The notes under the pieces are model-generated. The model made no database searches. It saw only the letters and a program-made list of their open reading frames with translations, and had not been told where the DNA came from. A program made the position numbers and the translations under genes. A DNA stretch of 40,921 bases from a virus: the IMG/VR virus record IMGVR_UViG_3300050821_002108, positions 1 through 40,921 of that record; one strand, 5' to 3'. Every line of letters begins with the position of its first letter. The stretch's first letter is position 1. Of the stretch, positions 20,488 to 29,100 are shown piece by piece.

Positions 20488-20696
20488 GGTTCAAGCCTCT
20501 TGGTTGGCATGTACATCTGCATTTCTTCGTCCATTATCTCATCAGCCCATTCTGTTGCCCAGGCCAACGCTTCTCGATAGTCGTATTGATGCTCTTGCAA
20601 GAGATGATTCGCGTATTCCTTGATTCCTTCATATTGTCTCGGATCATCGACGGAACATTCCGAGCATTTATCGTAAACCGTTTCGTAGTTAAGCAT
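20484..20696 (-). CDS. Hypothetical acidic protein (70 aa)
   Basis: The start ATG 20696 has GGGGG seven nt upstream and overlaps the previous TAA (TAATG). The protein (MLNYETVYDKCSECSVDDPR...) has a CSEC pair near residue 11 and an acidic, Met- and Trp-rich helical part. Function unknown. Confidence 0.6.
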   Translation of the reverse strand: MLNYETVYDKCSECSVDDPRQYEGIKEYANHLLQEHQYDYREALAWATEWADEIMDEEMQMYMPTKRLEP

Positions 20697-20872
20697 TAGT
20701 GCCCCCAATGTTTTGCGAGTTTCATAACGAGCATGGACGCTTGCGCTATTGCGACAAAACCAAAGCTACAAAGCGCACTCCATACCAGAATCTTCTCGAA
20801 GAGGTTTAAGCGTTCCATTCGAGCACGTTTTCGACGATCTTGTTCTTCTTTGAACCAGTTGTATGAGTTCAT
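20696..20872 (-). CDS. Small membrane protein (58 aa)
   Basis: The protein has a charged N-terminal half (NWFKEEQDRRKRARMERL) and one transmembrane helix (ILVWSALCSFGFVAIAQASM). GTGGGAGGAGTCCG lies before ATG. The stop overlaps the next gene's start. Confidence 0.65.
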   Translation of the reverse strand: MNSYNWFKEEQDRRKRARMERLNLFEKILVWSALCSFGFVAIAQASMLVMKLAKHWGH

Positions 20873-21105
20873 CGGACTCCTCCCACACGTTTGGATTTTC
20901 GTCGTTCATAGCCATATTTCTTAAGGTAGTGGTTCGTAAGCTCGTCTTCAGCAGCCTTAATAACTGCACCGATCCTAACCATCAAAGGCCGCGCATAGGC
21001 CATGCTTGCCGGACGACCTCCGTAACGTTTTTGCATCAGATTATCAACCGACTGAATATAAAGTCTGATCGAAGTAATGATTTCCGACTTCAATTTTTCA
21101 TCCAT
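20869..21105 (-). CDS. Basic helical protein (78 aa)
   Basis: This 78-residue protein (MDEKLKSEIITSIRLYIQSV...) contains KRYGGRPASMAYARP and a basic C-terminus (YERRKSKRVGGVR). It overlaps the zinc-ribbon gene upstream by 8 nt. Possibly nucleic-acid binding by charge; no family recognised. Confidence 0.6.
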   Translation of the reverse strand: MDEKLKSEIITSIRLYIQSVDNLMQKRYGGRPASMAYARPLMVRIGAVIKAAEDELTNHYLKKYGYERRKSKRVGGVR

Positions 21106-21232
21106 TGGATGCTAACCTTTGCTCTGCTTCCATGATGGCATCGAAAATCTCCGTACAGTCAACGCTACAAAGAGAACTTTCATTCTTACGTTTTAAAAGA
21201 ACACCACACTGAAGACAGCGTCTATTTGGCAT
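21098..21232 (-). CDS. Zinc-ribbon microprotein (44 aa)
   Basis: MPNRRCLQCGVLLKRKNESS followed by LCSVDC: CxxC...CxxxC, a four-cysteine zinc site in the first 26 residues, then a short helix. TAAGGAGGTCATTTCC precedes ATG (a full Shine-Dalgarno core), and the start overlaps the 3' end of the other zinc-ribbon gene. It may act as a small transcription or translation modulator; not established. Confidence 0.7.
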   Translation of the reverse strand: MPNRRCLQCGVLLKRKNESSLCSVDCTEIFDAIMEAEQRLASNG

Positions 21233-21356
21233 TGGAAATGACCTCCTTATTCCAATCGTATTTCTGGCACCGAGGACATTTAGCCGGATTTGTAACTCTG
21301 GGTAGCCATTGATGCTTACATCGTTTACATTTCACCGTCGAAAGATTGTTTTTCAT
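21222..21356 (-). CDS. Zinc-ribbon microprotein, first early gene (44 aa)
   Basis: This protein carries CKRCKHQWLPRVTNPAKC and PRC: two CxxC pairs separated by a typical zinc-ribbon loop. It is the first gene of the early operon, and ATG 21356 coincides with the expected transcription start, so it would be translated from a leaderless mRNA. Such ribbons are frequent as small phage proteins and in rubredoxin-like folds. Function unknown. Confidence 0.7.
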   Translation of the reverse strand: MKNNLSTVKCKRCKHQWLPRVTNPAKCPRCQKYDWNKEVISNAK

Positions 21357-21362
21357 AGCTCA

Positions 21363-21391
21363 AGTTTACCACATCATGATGTGGTAGTCAA
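21363..21391 (-). promoter_or_regulatory. Early promoter with palindromic operator
   Basis: TTGACT (21391-21386), 17 nt, TAAACT (21368-21363) on the minus strand. The spacer is almost entirely a perfect 20-bp palindrome, TACCACATCATGATGTGGTA (21367-21386). This is the layout of a repressible promoter. Six bases separate the -10 element from ATG 21356, so the mRNA would be leaderless. No adjacent repressor gene is present. Confidence 0.75.
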
Positions 21392-21410
21392 GAGAAATCT
21401 TTCAACAAAA

Positions 21411-21445
21411 TAAAAAGCCCCTATCCTAATTAAAGGATAAGGGCT
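21411..21445 (-). terminator. Intrinsic terminator of the late operon
   Basis: On the minus strand an 11-bp stem with one mismatch (21435-21445 with 21416-21426) and an 8-nt loop is followed by TTTTTATTTT. It lies between the last late gene (ending at 21482) and the early promoter, and insulates the two operons. Confidence 0.88.
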
Positions 21446-21481
21446 TATCGCTTAATGAGCGGTTAACTACTTAAACGAAGT

Positions 21482-21910
21482 TTAAGAAGCTGCTGGCGGT
21501 GTAACAGTTGTCGGCGTCGGTGCAACTACAGGGGTTGCAGTCTTCGGTGGTACCAGGGCAATGATCTGGTCTACCAAAGGGCTTACAGCGGTCAAGGCCG
21601 CATCCAGGTCTTTTAGGGCCTGGGACGGGTTACTTTTATCTGCATAGGCCTGTTTTAGGTCTGTAATGGCCTGAACGAGGTCCGGCAACGCTTCTCGAAG
21701 CTCGCTCGCCGCCGCTAAGGCTAGTTCAATGTCGGCAAATACTCCCATTTTCTTTCTCCTTTCATGGAGACGATGCTCGATAAACTCCTTTACGCCTAGG
21801 GCGCGAGTGAGTTTATCGAAGATCTCTTCTCCGTGGGCTATCGTGATGACCAGGCTTGTGAATATGCCTGTTGTAGCGGTTATGACGTTGTGGACGGTCT
21901 GCCAGCTCAT
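21482..21910 (-). CDS. Membrane protein with internal start, holin-like (142 aa)
   Basis: Residues about 5-26 form a hydrophobic helix (VITATTGIFTSLVITIAHG) followed by a basic segment (EHRLHERRKK). The rest (from residue 55) is a soluble Ala/Leu/Asp-rich helical bundle with a Pro/Thr/Val tail (VAPTPTTVTPP). The in-frame ATG at codon 55 has AAAGGAGAAAGAAA upstream, so an 88-residue soluble form starting MGVFADIELALAAASELREA is very likely made. It is the last gene before the terminator and near the endolysin, so a lysis role is plausible. Confidence 0.65.
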   Translation of the reverse strand: MSWQTVHNVITATTGIFTSLVITIAHGEEIFDKLTRALGVKEFIEHRLHERRKKMGVFADIELALAAASELREALPDLVQAITDLKQAYADKSNPSQALKDLDAALTAVSPLVDQIIALVPPKTATPVVAPTPTTVTPPAAS

Positions 21911-22209
21911 TAAGCCGGCGTGGTTCCTAGGGCCGCTGTCGCTGCTGTAATGGCAGTTTTAACGGACGCATCCATTGAATTGACGCCTGTATCTTCGGTC
22001 GTCAAATCAACCGGAGTTCCCCCTTGCTTTGCAATCAACTGATTGACTAGGGCAAGAAGTGCCGTGAGGTCGGTTCCGAGTGTCGCTAGGTCTGTATCGA
22101 ACTGCGTTTGGCTAATAGCCATGGCTTGTATCTCCTTTTGGATCTCGATTAGTATGTCTTCAATGAATTTTACTCTCTTTTCAAAATAATTAAACGTGAA
22201 GTTTTCCAT
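21910..22209 (-). CDS. Lysis-region coiled-coil protein with internal start (99 aa)
   Basis: The chosen start ATG 22209 (MENFTFNYFEKRVKFIED...) has GAGGTGG directly upstream. A second in-frame ATG at 22122 (MAISQTQFDTDLATLGTDLT...) has AAAAGGAGATACAAGCC upstream, also a strong site, giving a 70-residue protein. The short form has heptad-like Leu spacing and an Ala/Thr-rich C-terminus, like small phage coiled-coil proteins. No family recognised. It overlaps the next gene start. Confidence 0.62.
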   Translation of the reverse strand: MENFTFNYFEKRVKFIEDILIEIQKEIQAMAISQTQFDTDLATLGTDLTALLALVNQLIAKQGGTPVDLTTEDTGVNSMDASVKTAITAATAALGTTPA

Positions 22210-22217
22210 AAACCACC

Positions 22218-22799
22218 TCATTGCCAATTTCCGGGGACTACTGTTGGAGTCGAGTCGATAATTCCCCAGATACAATCTGAAATATAGTCCACAACAAATT
22301 GGCAAGTCACTGAAGAAATCTCAGGAACGACCCAGCTTGTTGTTGAAACATTCGGAGGAGGAACCGCAAACGTCATGGTGCTTGTACAGGCACTATATAA
22401 AAGTCCTGCCGCCGCCGCATCTTGTGCACGAGCATAGCTCGTTCCATCGGCCCAACCATATACATACGTATAGCTATCAACCGTCACGAGATTTTGTAGA
22501 AGATCCGTAGTCGTAATAGGAGGGTTATAGTTTGGATTGGTTCCAAAGAGCGTCATATTGTAAGTATCAGGGAAGAATGGATTAACCACCAAGTTCACAT
22601 TAAACTGAGTCGTTACCGCCTGAATTAGTTGTTGTTCGACCGTTTCCGGCGTTCCTGTACTTAGCTGTATTTGCGAGAAAGCGTGAATATCGGGAGAGAC
22701 GAAACCGAATGCACCCACAATTAACAACCACCGGATCAATGGGTACACAGAAATCGGCTGTTTTGTGATAAGCGAAATGATCTGATTTAGGATGCCCAC
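22218..22799 (-). CDS. Exported or membrane-anchored protein (193 aa)
   Basis: The GTG at 22799 is preceded by GAGAGGTG and gives MGILNQIISLITKQPISVYP, then a hydrophobic segment (LIRWLLIVGAFGFVSPDIHA) that may be a signal anchor or signal peptide. The rest is Thr/Pro/Tyr-rich with four Cys (SACTS, VTCQF, DCIWG) and beta-strand character. It follows the endolysin gene. A longer frame begins upstream inside the endolysin gene, but the GTG has the better signal. Function unknown, possibly spanin-like or a surface protein. Confidence 0.62.
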   Translation of the reverse strand: MGILNQIISLITKQPISVYPLIRWLLIVGAFGFVSPDIHAFSQIQLSTGTPETVEQQLIQAVTTQFNVNLVVNPFFPDTYNMTLFGTNPNYNPPITTTDLLQNLVTVDSYTYVYGWADGTSYARAQDAAAAGLLYSACTSTMTFAVPPPNVSTTSWVVPEISSVTCQFVVDYISDCIWGIIDSTPTVVPGNWQ

Positions 22800-22827
22800 A
22801 AATACACCTCTCGAGATCTGACATTTT

Positions 22828-23178
22828 TCACGAGTCTGTGCCAATCCAGCACGTCGGTGATACATAGTCCGGGGGTGCCCCGATGTCTGCATGAAGGTGG
22901 AGTGGACATACTTCAATGCGCTGGAATCCGGCCCCGAATAGCCCTTTCATAATAGCCCAGCGTTCCGTATCTCGTTCAAAACCTTCAGCCAGATGACCAA
23001 GTCCAATATCGACAGCCAAACCTTTATAGTGGGTGGAGTCGGTACAGTGTTGGCCCCCGGTAGTAAAGGTAAGAATAATGGGAACTCCCGCCAACTCACG
23101 GGCTTTTTCAAGCATGGCGGGGAGTGGGTCTTTAAGACCTGCGACCTCTTGTTCGGTGAAATAGTTAAGTTCTCCCAT
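22828..23178 (-). CDS. M15-type peptidase endolysin (116 aa)
   Basis: From ATG 23178 (after AGGAGGACTCAAA) the protein shows the zinc-peptidase pattern of M15 (D-Ala-D-Ala carboxypeptidase/L-Ala-D-Glu endopeptidase type): H50 and D57 in THYKGLAVDIGL, and HLHAD at 94-98. The intervening GFQRIEV element is also typical. It would cleave peptidoglycan peptides at lysis. Length is near the minimal size for this family (about 120-130). It has no signal peptide, so it needs a holin; small membrane proteins are encoded on both sides. Confidence 0.85.
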   Translation of the reverse strand: MGELNYFTEQEVAGLKDPLPAMLEKARELAGVPIILTFTTGGQHCTDSTHYKGLAVDIGLGHLAEGFERDTERWAIMKGLFGAGFQRIEVCPLHLHADIGAPPDYVSPTCWIGTDS

Positions 23179-23194
23179 TTTGAGTCCTCCTGTT

Positions 23195-23335
23195 TCATGA
23201 TCCCCCGAATAGGCGAAGTTCCAGCTCCATCCTATGCGCCACTCTTTTAAATTCTTGACCGCATCCCGTACAAAAGAAACCAATTTGCAAAGGCCATTGC
23301 TCAAGCCTCCCACCGCAATAGGGACATTTATTTTC
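23195..23335 (-). CDS. Zinc-ribbon ORF without a normal start (about 46 aa)
   Basis: Between the 75-aa membrane gene and the endolysin the frame reads AENKCPYCGGRLEQW, then FFCTGCGQEFKR and ends LFGGS. Two CxxC pairs make a convincing zinc ribbon. No ATG, GTG or TTG lies upstream in frame before a stop near 23410. The preceding gene stops (GGC TGA A) exactly where a +1 shift would join this frame, so expression as a frameshift extension is possible; a sequencing error or a lost start is the alternative. Confidence 0.4.
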   Translation of the reverse strand, partial: ENKCPYCGGRLEQWPLQIGFFCTGCGQEFKRVAHRMELELRLFGGS

Positions 23336-23561
23336 AGCCGTGCTGGTTCTCCACGTGTTGTTGCTCCATGAGTTGTTTAAGTGATTGTAACACGAGAGTA
23401 TTTTGATTTAATGCTTCTGTATTTTTGGCTAATGTCCAAAAGCAGATATAGGTCATGACGCAGAAAGCGAATATTGGGAATCCAATTCGATTAATAAATG
23501 CGGCTATGACTTTAAAGGATACGGGCATCCCATAATCGTCTTCCCGCTCGTGATGCATCAT
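23334..23561 (-). CDS. Small membrane protein, holin-like (75 aa)
   Basis: The hydrophobic helix (IGFPIFAFCVMTYICFWTLA, about 26-45) is followed by a C-terminal amphipathic, Gln/Leu-rich helix (LNQNTLVLQSLKQLMEQQ). The layout matches small phage membrane proteins near endolysins. ATG overlaps the stop of the upstream hydrolase gene region. See the zinc-ribbon ORF for a possible frameshift extension. Confidence 0.68.
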   Translation of the reverse strand: MMHHEREDDYGMPVSFKVIAAFINRIGFPIFAFCVMTYICFWTLAKNTEALNQNTLVLQSLKQLMEQQHVENQHG

Positions 23562-25444
23562 TGAATTGTCCCACCTCCTGAAAATTTCCCAGATCCAGAA
23601 AAAGAGCCCGAATTAGACCCTCCGCCCCCCGATGGATAGGTTAACTGATGAATCGCTGTCCCCATTGCAATCCGCGCCGCTTCGATACCTGCGGGACTGT
23701 TATTGAATGTGTATCCGTTTGTCATCCACGAAGCGATCTGGGTTGATACAAGCGTTCCTTGACCCACATCATTTAAATGCTTTTCATATTCATAATCCTG
23801 TTCACCGTCACGGAAATACTTGATCCTCATGCTCGGCACCCAAATAGGCGTACCCCCGGAAGTCGTCACGTAAGTTGATGAAGAGGGATACATCAGCGTT
23901 CCATCCCCGTTACAACCGAAAGCATAAACAGAGTTCCAGGGATTCCCGGTCGTATCAAGAAGATCGACCGCAAAGTAAAGCTCAAAGTTCATTCGGTTTA
24001 AATAGGCCCATGTCTCAAAGGCGCGATTGGCGACAGGAGTTCCGTCTACATGGCGGTTTGGAAATCTTGGAGTATTCGCAGGTCCGATGGTGCCATTTGA
24101 ACATGTTCCAGCCGATTCACAATCTTGGTAACTCCCAATAAGACGAACAGGACCCGAACTTGTCGCTAGATATGAATCATAAGAAGCTCGTGTATTCGGA
24201 AGCGTCCCGGGATATTCAACATTCTCAATAATGGGCGTAATCCAGTCGATGATCCCTTGACCATTATGGGCTTGCGCGGTCGTTAAATCGGTTGTTACAA
24301 GATTCGGAATTATGGGAGTAGAGAAAGTGCGTGTGGATGTCCCGCTCGCGATGACTGCCGCCCATTGTCCCGAGGAGGGCTCATCCACTAGATAAAAAAA
24401 CAGTCTTGGGAACCATCCGCTATTTGTAAAAGAAGAAGCGTAATTCTGCCATTCCGATGACGTGAAAGAGATATTGTTGAGATAGTTTTTTGTAAGAGCG
24501 GCCCCTGGGAGAATGGTTTTCGTATTCGCGGTCGTTCCATTCATTAAGGGACCAATAAATTGATTATAGGTAGCAAAACTTCCTGATTCTGGGTAGATGT
24601 TTGATACTTCGTCTATCGTCCATCGGTTATCAAGCATCTGCACAGCCCCATCGATCCATTGAAGCGTATTGGCTGTATCAGCGGAACCGCTTGCCCCTGG
24701 ATAGGTCCCACAATTGGCTGTCCCGCCATAAGAGATATCACACATCCCGTTATAGCCAAAGCCTGCCCCTACAGTGGCAAAGGATGCTGTAGAAGGCATT
24801 AACCACGCCCAGACTGCAAATACAACAGGCATATCGGAAATAAGCGTCGATCCGCTTGAAACATAGACATGCCCAGAATAATAGCCAGAGGGTGCAGAGC
24901 TTGGAATATGGATATCGACCCAAGAACTCTGAGTATTACCAGCCGTAACAGCGACAGGGAAAGCGTTAGTCGTTTGGTTGTAATAGGGGTCCTTGGCTGG
25001 AATTAATGGATCGGGCATCATCGCCCGCGCTCCCCCTTGATACGTGGTCGTGCTATAAGCGGTGGGTGTAGAAATGTTCAGGTAATATTCACGGTAAACC
25101 ACAATATCGGTCGTTGCGGAGGATATAACGGTGCCTGTCTGGGCATTCGTGAGACTACTCACAGAAACGGTTAGGTTTGGAAGATTATTGGTAGGAGTAA
25201 CGTGAACCTGAAAACTCTGAATTTCATTTTGCATCAGATAAATTTGTATCCATTTCTGAGTACCAGGAGCTACTGAACTTTGCCAAACCTTATAAAGAGA
25301 ATCGGTAATGGTGATGGTCCCAAGTGCTGTATTGTAGTCGGCTGAATTTGTGTCTATGACAGGCTGGAATTGAGAGCTAAGCGGATCTGTTAAGGCAAAT
25401 ACTGGTGAGGCTATGAATAGTAAACCAAGAAGTAGCCATTTCAT
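23558..25444 (-). CDS. Exported GH123/DUF4091-like glycoside hydrolase (628 aa)
   Basis: A signal peptide (MKWLLLGLLFIASPVFA, cut near 17) leads into a beta-sandwich region (20-215) and an (alpha/beta) barrel. LFFYLVDEPSSGQ (348-360) contains an Asp-Glu pair (D354-E355) as used by GH123-type substrate-assisted hydrolases, and MRIKYFRDGEQDYEYEKHL (539-557) is the hallmark end of DUF4091. GH123 enzymes act on GalNAc-type glycans; the substrate here is unknown. The tail is Gly/Ser-rich. It lies in the late operon next to fibre-like genes, which suits a depolymerase, but the signal peptide suggests export from the host cell. Confidence 0.7.
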   Translation of the reverse strand: MKWLLLGLLFIASPVFALTDPLSSQFQPVIDTNSADYNTALGTITITDSLYKVWQSSVAPGTQKWIQIYLMQNEIQSFQVHVTPTNNLPNLTVSVSSLTNAQTGTVISSATTDIVVYREYYLNISTPTAYSTTTYQGGARAMMPDPLIPAKDPYYNQTTNAFPVAVTAGNTQSSWVDIHIPSSAPSGYYSGHVYVSSGSTLISDMPVVFAVWAWLMPSTASFATVGAGFGYNGMCDISYGGTANCGTYPGASGSADTANTLQWIDGAVQMLDNRWTIDEVSNIYPESGSFATYNQFIGPLMNGTTANTKTILPGAALTKNYLNNISFTSSEWQNYASSFTNSGWFPRLFFYLVDEPSSGQWAAVIASGTSTRTFSTPIIPNLVTTDLTTAQAHNGQGIIDWITPIIENVEYPGTLPNTRASYDSYLATSSGPVRLIGSYQDCESAGTCSNGTIGPANTPRFPNRHVDGTPVANRAFETWAYLNRMNFELYFAVDLLDTTGNPWNSVYAFGCNGDGTLMYPSSSTYVTTSGGTPIWVPSMRIKYFRDGEQDYEYEKHLNDVGQGTLVSTQIASWMTNGYTFNNSPAGIEAARIAMGTAIHQLTYPSGGGGSNSGSFSGSGKFSGGGTIQ

Positions 25445-26166
25445 TTAAACATAGCCTGCTGACAAGCGAAATTTCCGGAGGTTTGCGTAAACGTCGAACC
25501 ATAAGAACTCGGAGAACCGACAGTCGTATCTTGTTCCATGACATAGGCATTGTTCACGTAATTTAAACGAAGAGTCCCCGACTGACCTGTCGCCGCAGAA
25601 TTTGCCAGAGAAAACGCGGCCACAAATTCATTGCTCACGCTCGTGTTTGCTGTTCCGCATGTAATCGCTGATGAAGAACCAGTAGTACCGCTTCCCGTAT
25701 CGTAAGTTCCTCCCGAGGGCGTAAAATATTCGACTTCTGAAACTTGATCGTAAGTCGCACCCGAAGCACTATCTAGACAAGTCACAGAAGTTGCTCCGGC
25801 TATAGCATTCAGGGTATAGAACATCCCTTCGACCTGGCTTGTCACGGCTTGGGTTGATCCTTGAACAGGGAAATAGGTATTGCCTTTATTGTCTGAAACA
25901 ACCATTGTCCCAGAGGGTGCCCCGAGAACGCATCCCACAATCAACAAGCTATGGGCTGTAATATTGCCGCCCCCGAAAGCGCATGTGTTTGTAAAAGTGT
26001 TCGCGTTACAAGAAGTCTCTTGGTTATAAGTGTAAGTGCCTCCAGCTCCAACTACAGGAATCCCTGTTGAGATCGTAATACTCGCTAAGGGACTTCCTGA
26101 AAATGTAACGGTGCCAGCACTCGCTAACATTGGAAGACTCATAAAGAAAAATAGAATCTTTTTCAT
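25441..26166 (-). CDS. Exported beta-rich protein (241 aa)
   Basis: A clear signal peptide (MKKILFFFMSLPMLASAG) precedes a Ser/Thr/Gly/Ala-rich protein with four or more cysteines (TSCNANTFTNTCAF, VGCVLG, VTCLDS) that could form disulfides in an oxidising compartment. No catalytic motif. ATG overlaps the preceding TAA (TAATG), and its end overlaps the hydrolase gene. Likely a surface or fibre partner of the 1276-aa protein. Confidence 0.72.
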   Translation of the reverse strand: MKKILFFFMSLPMLASAGTVTFSGSPLASITISTGIPVVGAGGTYTYNQETSCNANTFTNTCAFGGGNITAHSLLIVGCVLGAPSGTMVVSDNKGNTYFPVQGSTQAVTSQVEGMFYTLNAIAGATSVTCLDSASGATYDQVSEVEYFTPSGGTYDTGSGTTGSSSAITCGTANTSVSNEFVAAFSLANSAATGQSGTLRLNYVNNAYVMEQDTTVGSPSSYGSTFTQTSGNFACQQAMFK

Positions 26167-29100
26167 TAGTTTAACCTCTCCACAGTTATATCCACTGAAA
26201 ATGAAGCTCCCCCGATACCTGTAACGCTATATCCTACTTTGATTGGTACATTACGAACTGCAATGAAAGTGTTTTGTTGTCCATTCGATCCTAACGTTCC
26301 AAGGCCAAACGTTGATCCGGTCCATGTTTCCGCTTGACTAATATCGGTCCAGGCCATTGTTGGAGCAACAGTTCCCGAACCGCTGGCGGTTGTGTCATTG
26401 AACACAAAAGTTGTTCGATAGGTTCCTGTCGAAGAATCGTTTGGTGTGAATATCGTAGTATTTCCAAGCGTAGCCGTTTGAGTGTCGAGGCGAACGTGAT
26501 AAACCACAATAGGAACGCCGAAATTCCCAGCGGTCGGATAACCCCCGACTTTAATGATGGCTCCTCCTGTCAGTCCTGCACCCTGAGTTGCAGAGACTTG
26601 GAATCCCGCAAGGGTGCTTGTCGATGGAATGAGCCCAGATGCAGACACTCCAAATGGAACAAAACCGAAAGGGCCTACCGCTAAGTCACCATCGAATAGA
26701 TTAGGATTTGTATCCATGAACCAAGAGGAGAACGATTGTTGAGGAGATCCGCTTCCATTGATTCGTCGAACCACAAGCCCCGTGACTGTTCCCGAAGATT
26801 CAAACGCTCCCGCTGAAGCGGTTGAAATTACTTCTACCTGGGAATCAAGACCAATAAGCCAGGTAGTGGATTGAGCCACTTGGTAATCGTAGTGGGTGGC
26901 ATGGCCCTGAACACCGACCGATTGCCAGCCGCCGCCTTCCCAATTTCCGCGCCCTTCGACACCGATAGAACTGATGTGCCCATTCGGAGTATCAATAATT
27001 AAAGATAGAACACAAGGGACATGACCTCCCTGGCCACCCCACGGAGAACTCGTATCATTAATGTTGCAGGCACCGAAAGTCGCATTATCGACGGTATTGC
27101 TCGTCACGGCGATATTAATCGTCTGACCGCTGGCCGAAGCAATCGTACCAGCAGGCGCGCCGGCACCACTGTAAGTGTAATTGACGAATTGTTGATTATT
27201 AAACGTTTGCGTTCCCGTCACCGTCATTGTGCTAAGAGTTGTTATGCCTGAAATGGTTGCACTTCCTACAACATTAAGTGCAAGATTCGCTGTCGTAGCT
27301 CCCGATGGCTGAACCACATTAAGACCGATGGCAGTTGTCACATTACTAGCCGGAGCGGTTCCCGAGGTAATGTTAAGACCATAGCCAGTCGTGACCGTAA
27401 TATTGGTTGATCCCGCAACGCCAGTTGGAGGTCCTTCAATATCAAGGCTGGCCGCCGTAATGACAGACGAAGAAATCACAGAACTTTTAAGATCGTATGA
27501 GAGCGGATTAATTTTCACATTGTAAGCGTTCGTGATAACAGATACCGACGACATCTGGACTATCGTTGACGAAGTCTCAAGGTTCCGATAATCGAAAACC
27601 TTTGTTAGAGTTGGATATAAATATATTCCTCTAGCAACTTGATTGGCAGCTGAAGTTTGATTGAGTGTTGAATTGACGCCTAGGAAATTGAATGTGCCGC
27701 CGCCGGTGGCGGTAGGAGAATACGTCCCATTTATTTGAACTTCTCCACTATTTACCCCTGAAGGCGCAACATCATTAGTCCCATTAAGCGCAACGTTATA
27801 CCCTGCTGTCGCACCAAGAGTTCCTTGGAGAGTGCAAGCAAGATTCGAATTGCATGCAATTGATCCTGTACTTCCAATTCCTGTTGATCCTACATTTAAT
27901 TGAGAAACATCTGTTTTCAATTGACCCGCTGCGTTCCGGTAAAGATTGGCTTTAATATCTCCAAAGTTGATGCCATCAACGGACCCAAATCCGTTTGATC
28001 CGCTTAGATTGATCAAGGAATATTGGCTCGTGGTTCCCAGGTCGAGCGTTCCGGCGGTCGAAATATAAACACCCGATGAAGCACCGGGCCCGACAAATGA
28101 AGTGGTAGCAAAATAGGCCATGAACTGGTCGGCGTTCGTATCAATATTAGCCACGGCAGCCATAAACGTAGTGGTTGAATTAAATTGATTGTTTCCACTC
28201 CATGTATTCGAAGAGGTTGTTAACGTCGATCCTCCTCCTGATCCACAAGCCGAGCCCGTGACAGTTAAAGCTCCGCCGGAACCCGTTTGAACGCATTGAC
28301 CGCTAGGAAGTTGAGAAAGAGACAATACCCCAGTATTCGAAAGAGCCATAATCTGTTGGGATGCTGTAGGACTGATATCCAAAGTGCTCATCGTTGAAAC
28401 TAGAATAGCGTTTGTAGGTCCCGTAGATGAAGCGATGGTTAACGGGGCAGTAGGGCCCGCAGTTCCTATTCCAATTTGACCATCAATGAAGTAGGGTTGA
28501 GTCGATGCCAGATACATAGACCACGATTGATTCGGCGCACCGCTTCCGGTCCACTTATCTTCCAGGATACCGATTACTGTTCCCGTCGAAATTGGGGTTA
28601 CAGTATCATTACTAGCAATGATAATTTGAAATTCATGGCCTACAATCTCGGAGCTTGTCCCTTTGGTCCCTGCACTTGCTATCCATTGAGCGAGTGACTT
28701 TTGGGCTTCGTAGAAAGGGGCCTGTCCTTGCCCCAGGACACGCGATTCTGTCCCTTGAAGGTTGCCATTAGCTCCAGGAATGTCCCGAGCAAAGCTATAA
28801 GTAGCGATACCATCAGCTAGAGAACTGACGCTTCCGGATGTGTTCTCAAAGAAATTGAAATCGGAGGATGCCTGGGTATTCGTGTTCTGAATGGCCGTCG
28901 TCCACTCGATGTCCGTCATGTTGGCATAATTCTGAGAAGCATTAAATATCTGGCTAGTGGGCAACGAGCTTATAACCGTGACAAATGTATTGGAATAAGC
29001 AACGGTAGAGACGTTGATTAAAGAAAAATTCCCTACACTGGACATGGTAATTGTACTTCCGTTATTTTGGAAATTGTCATAACCAGCGAAGGATGTCCCG

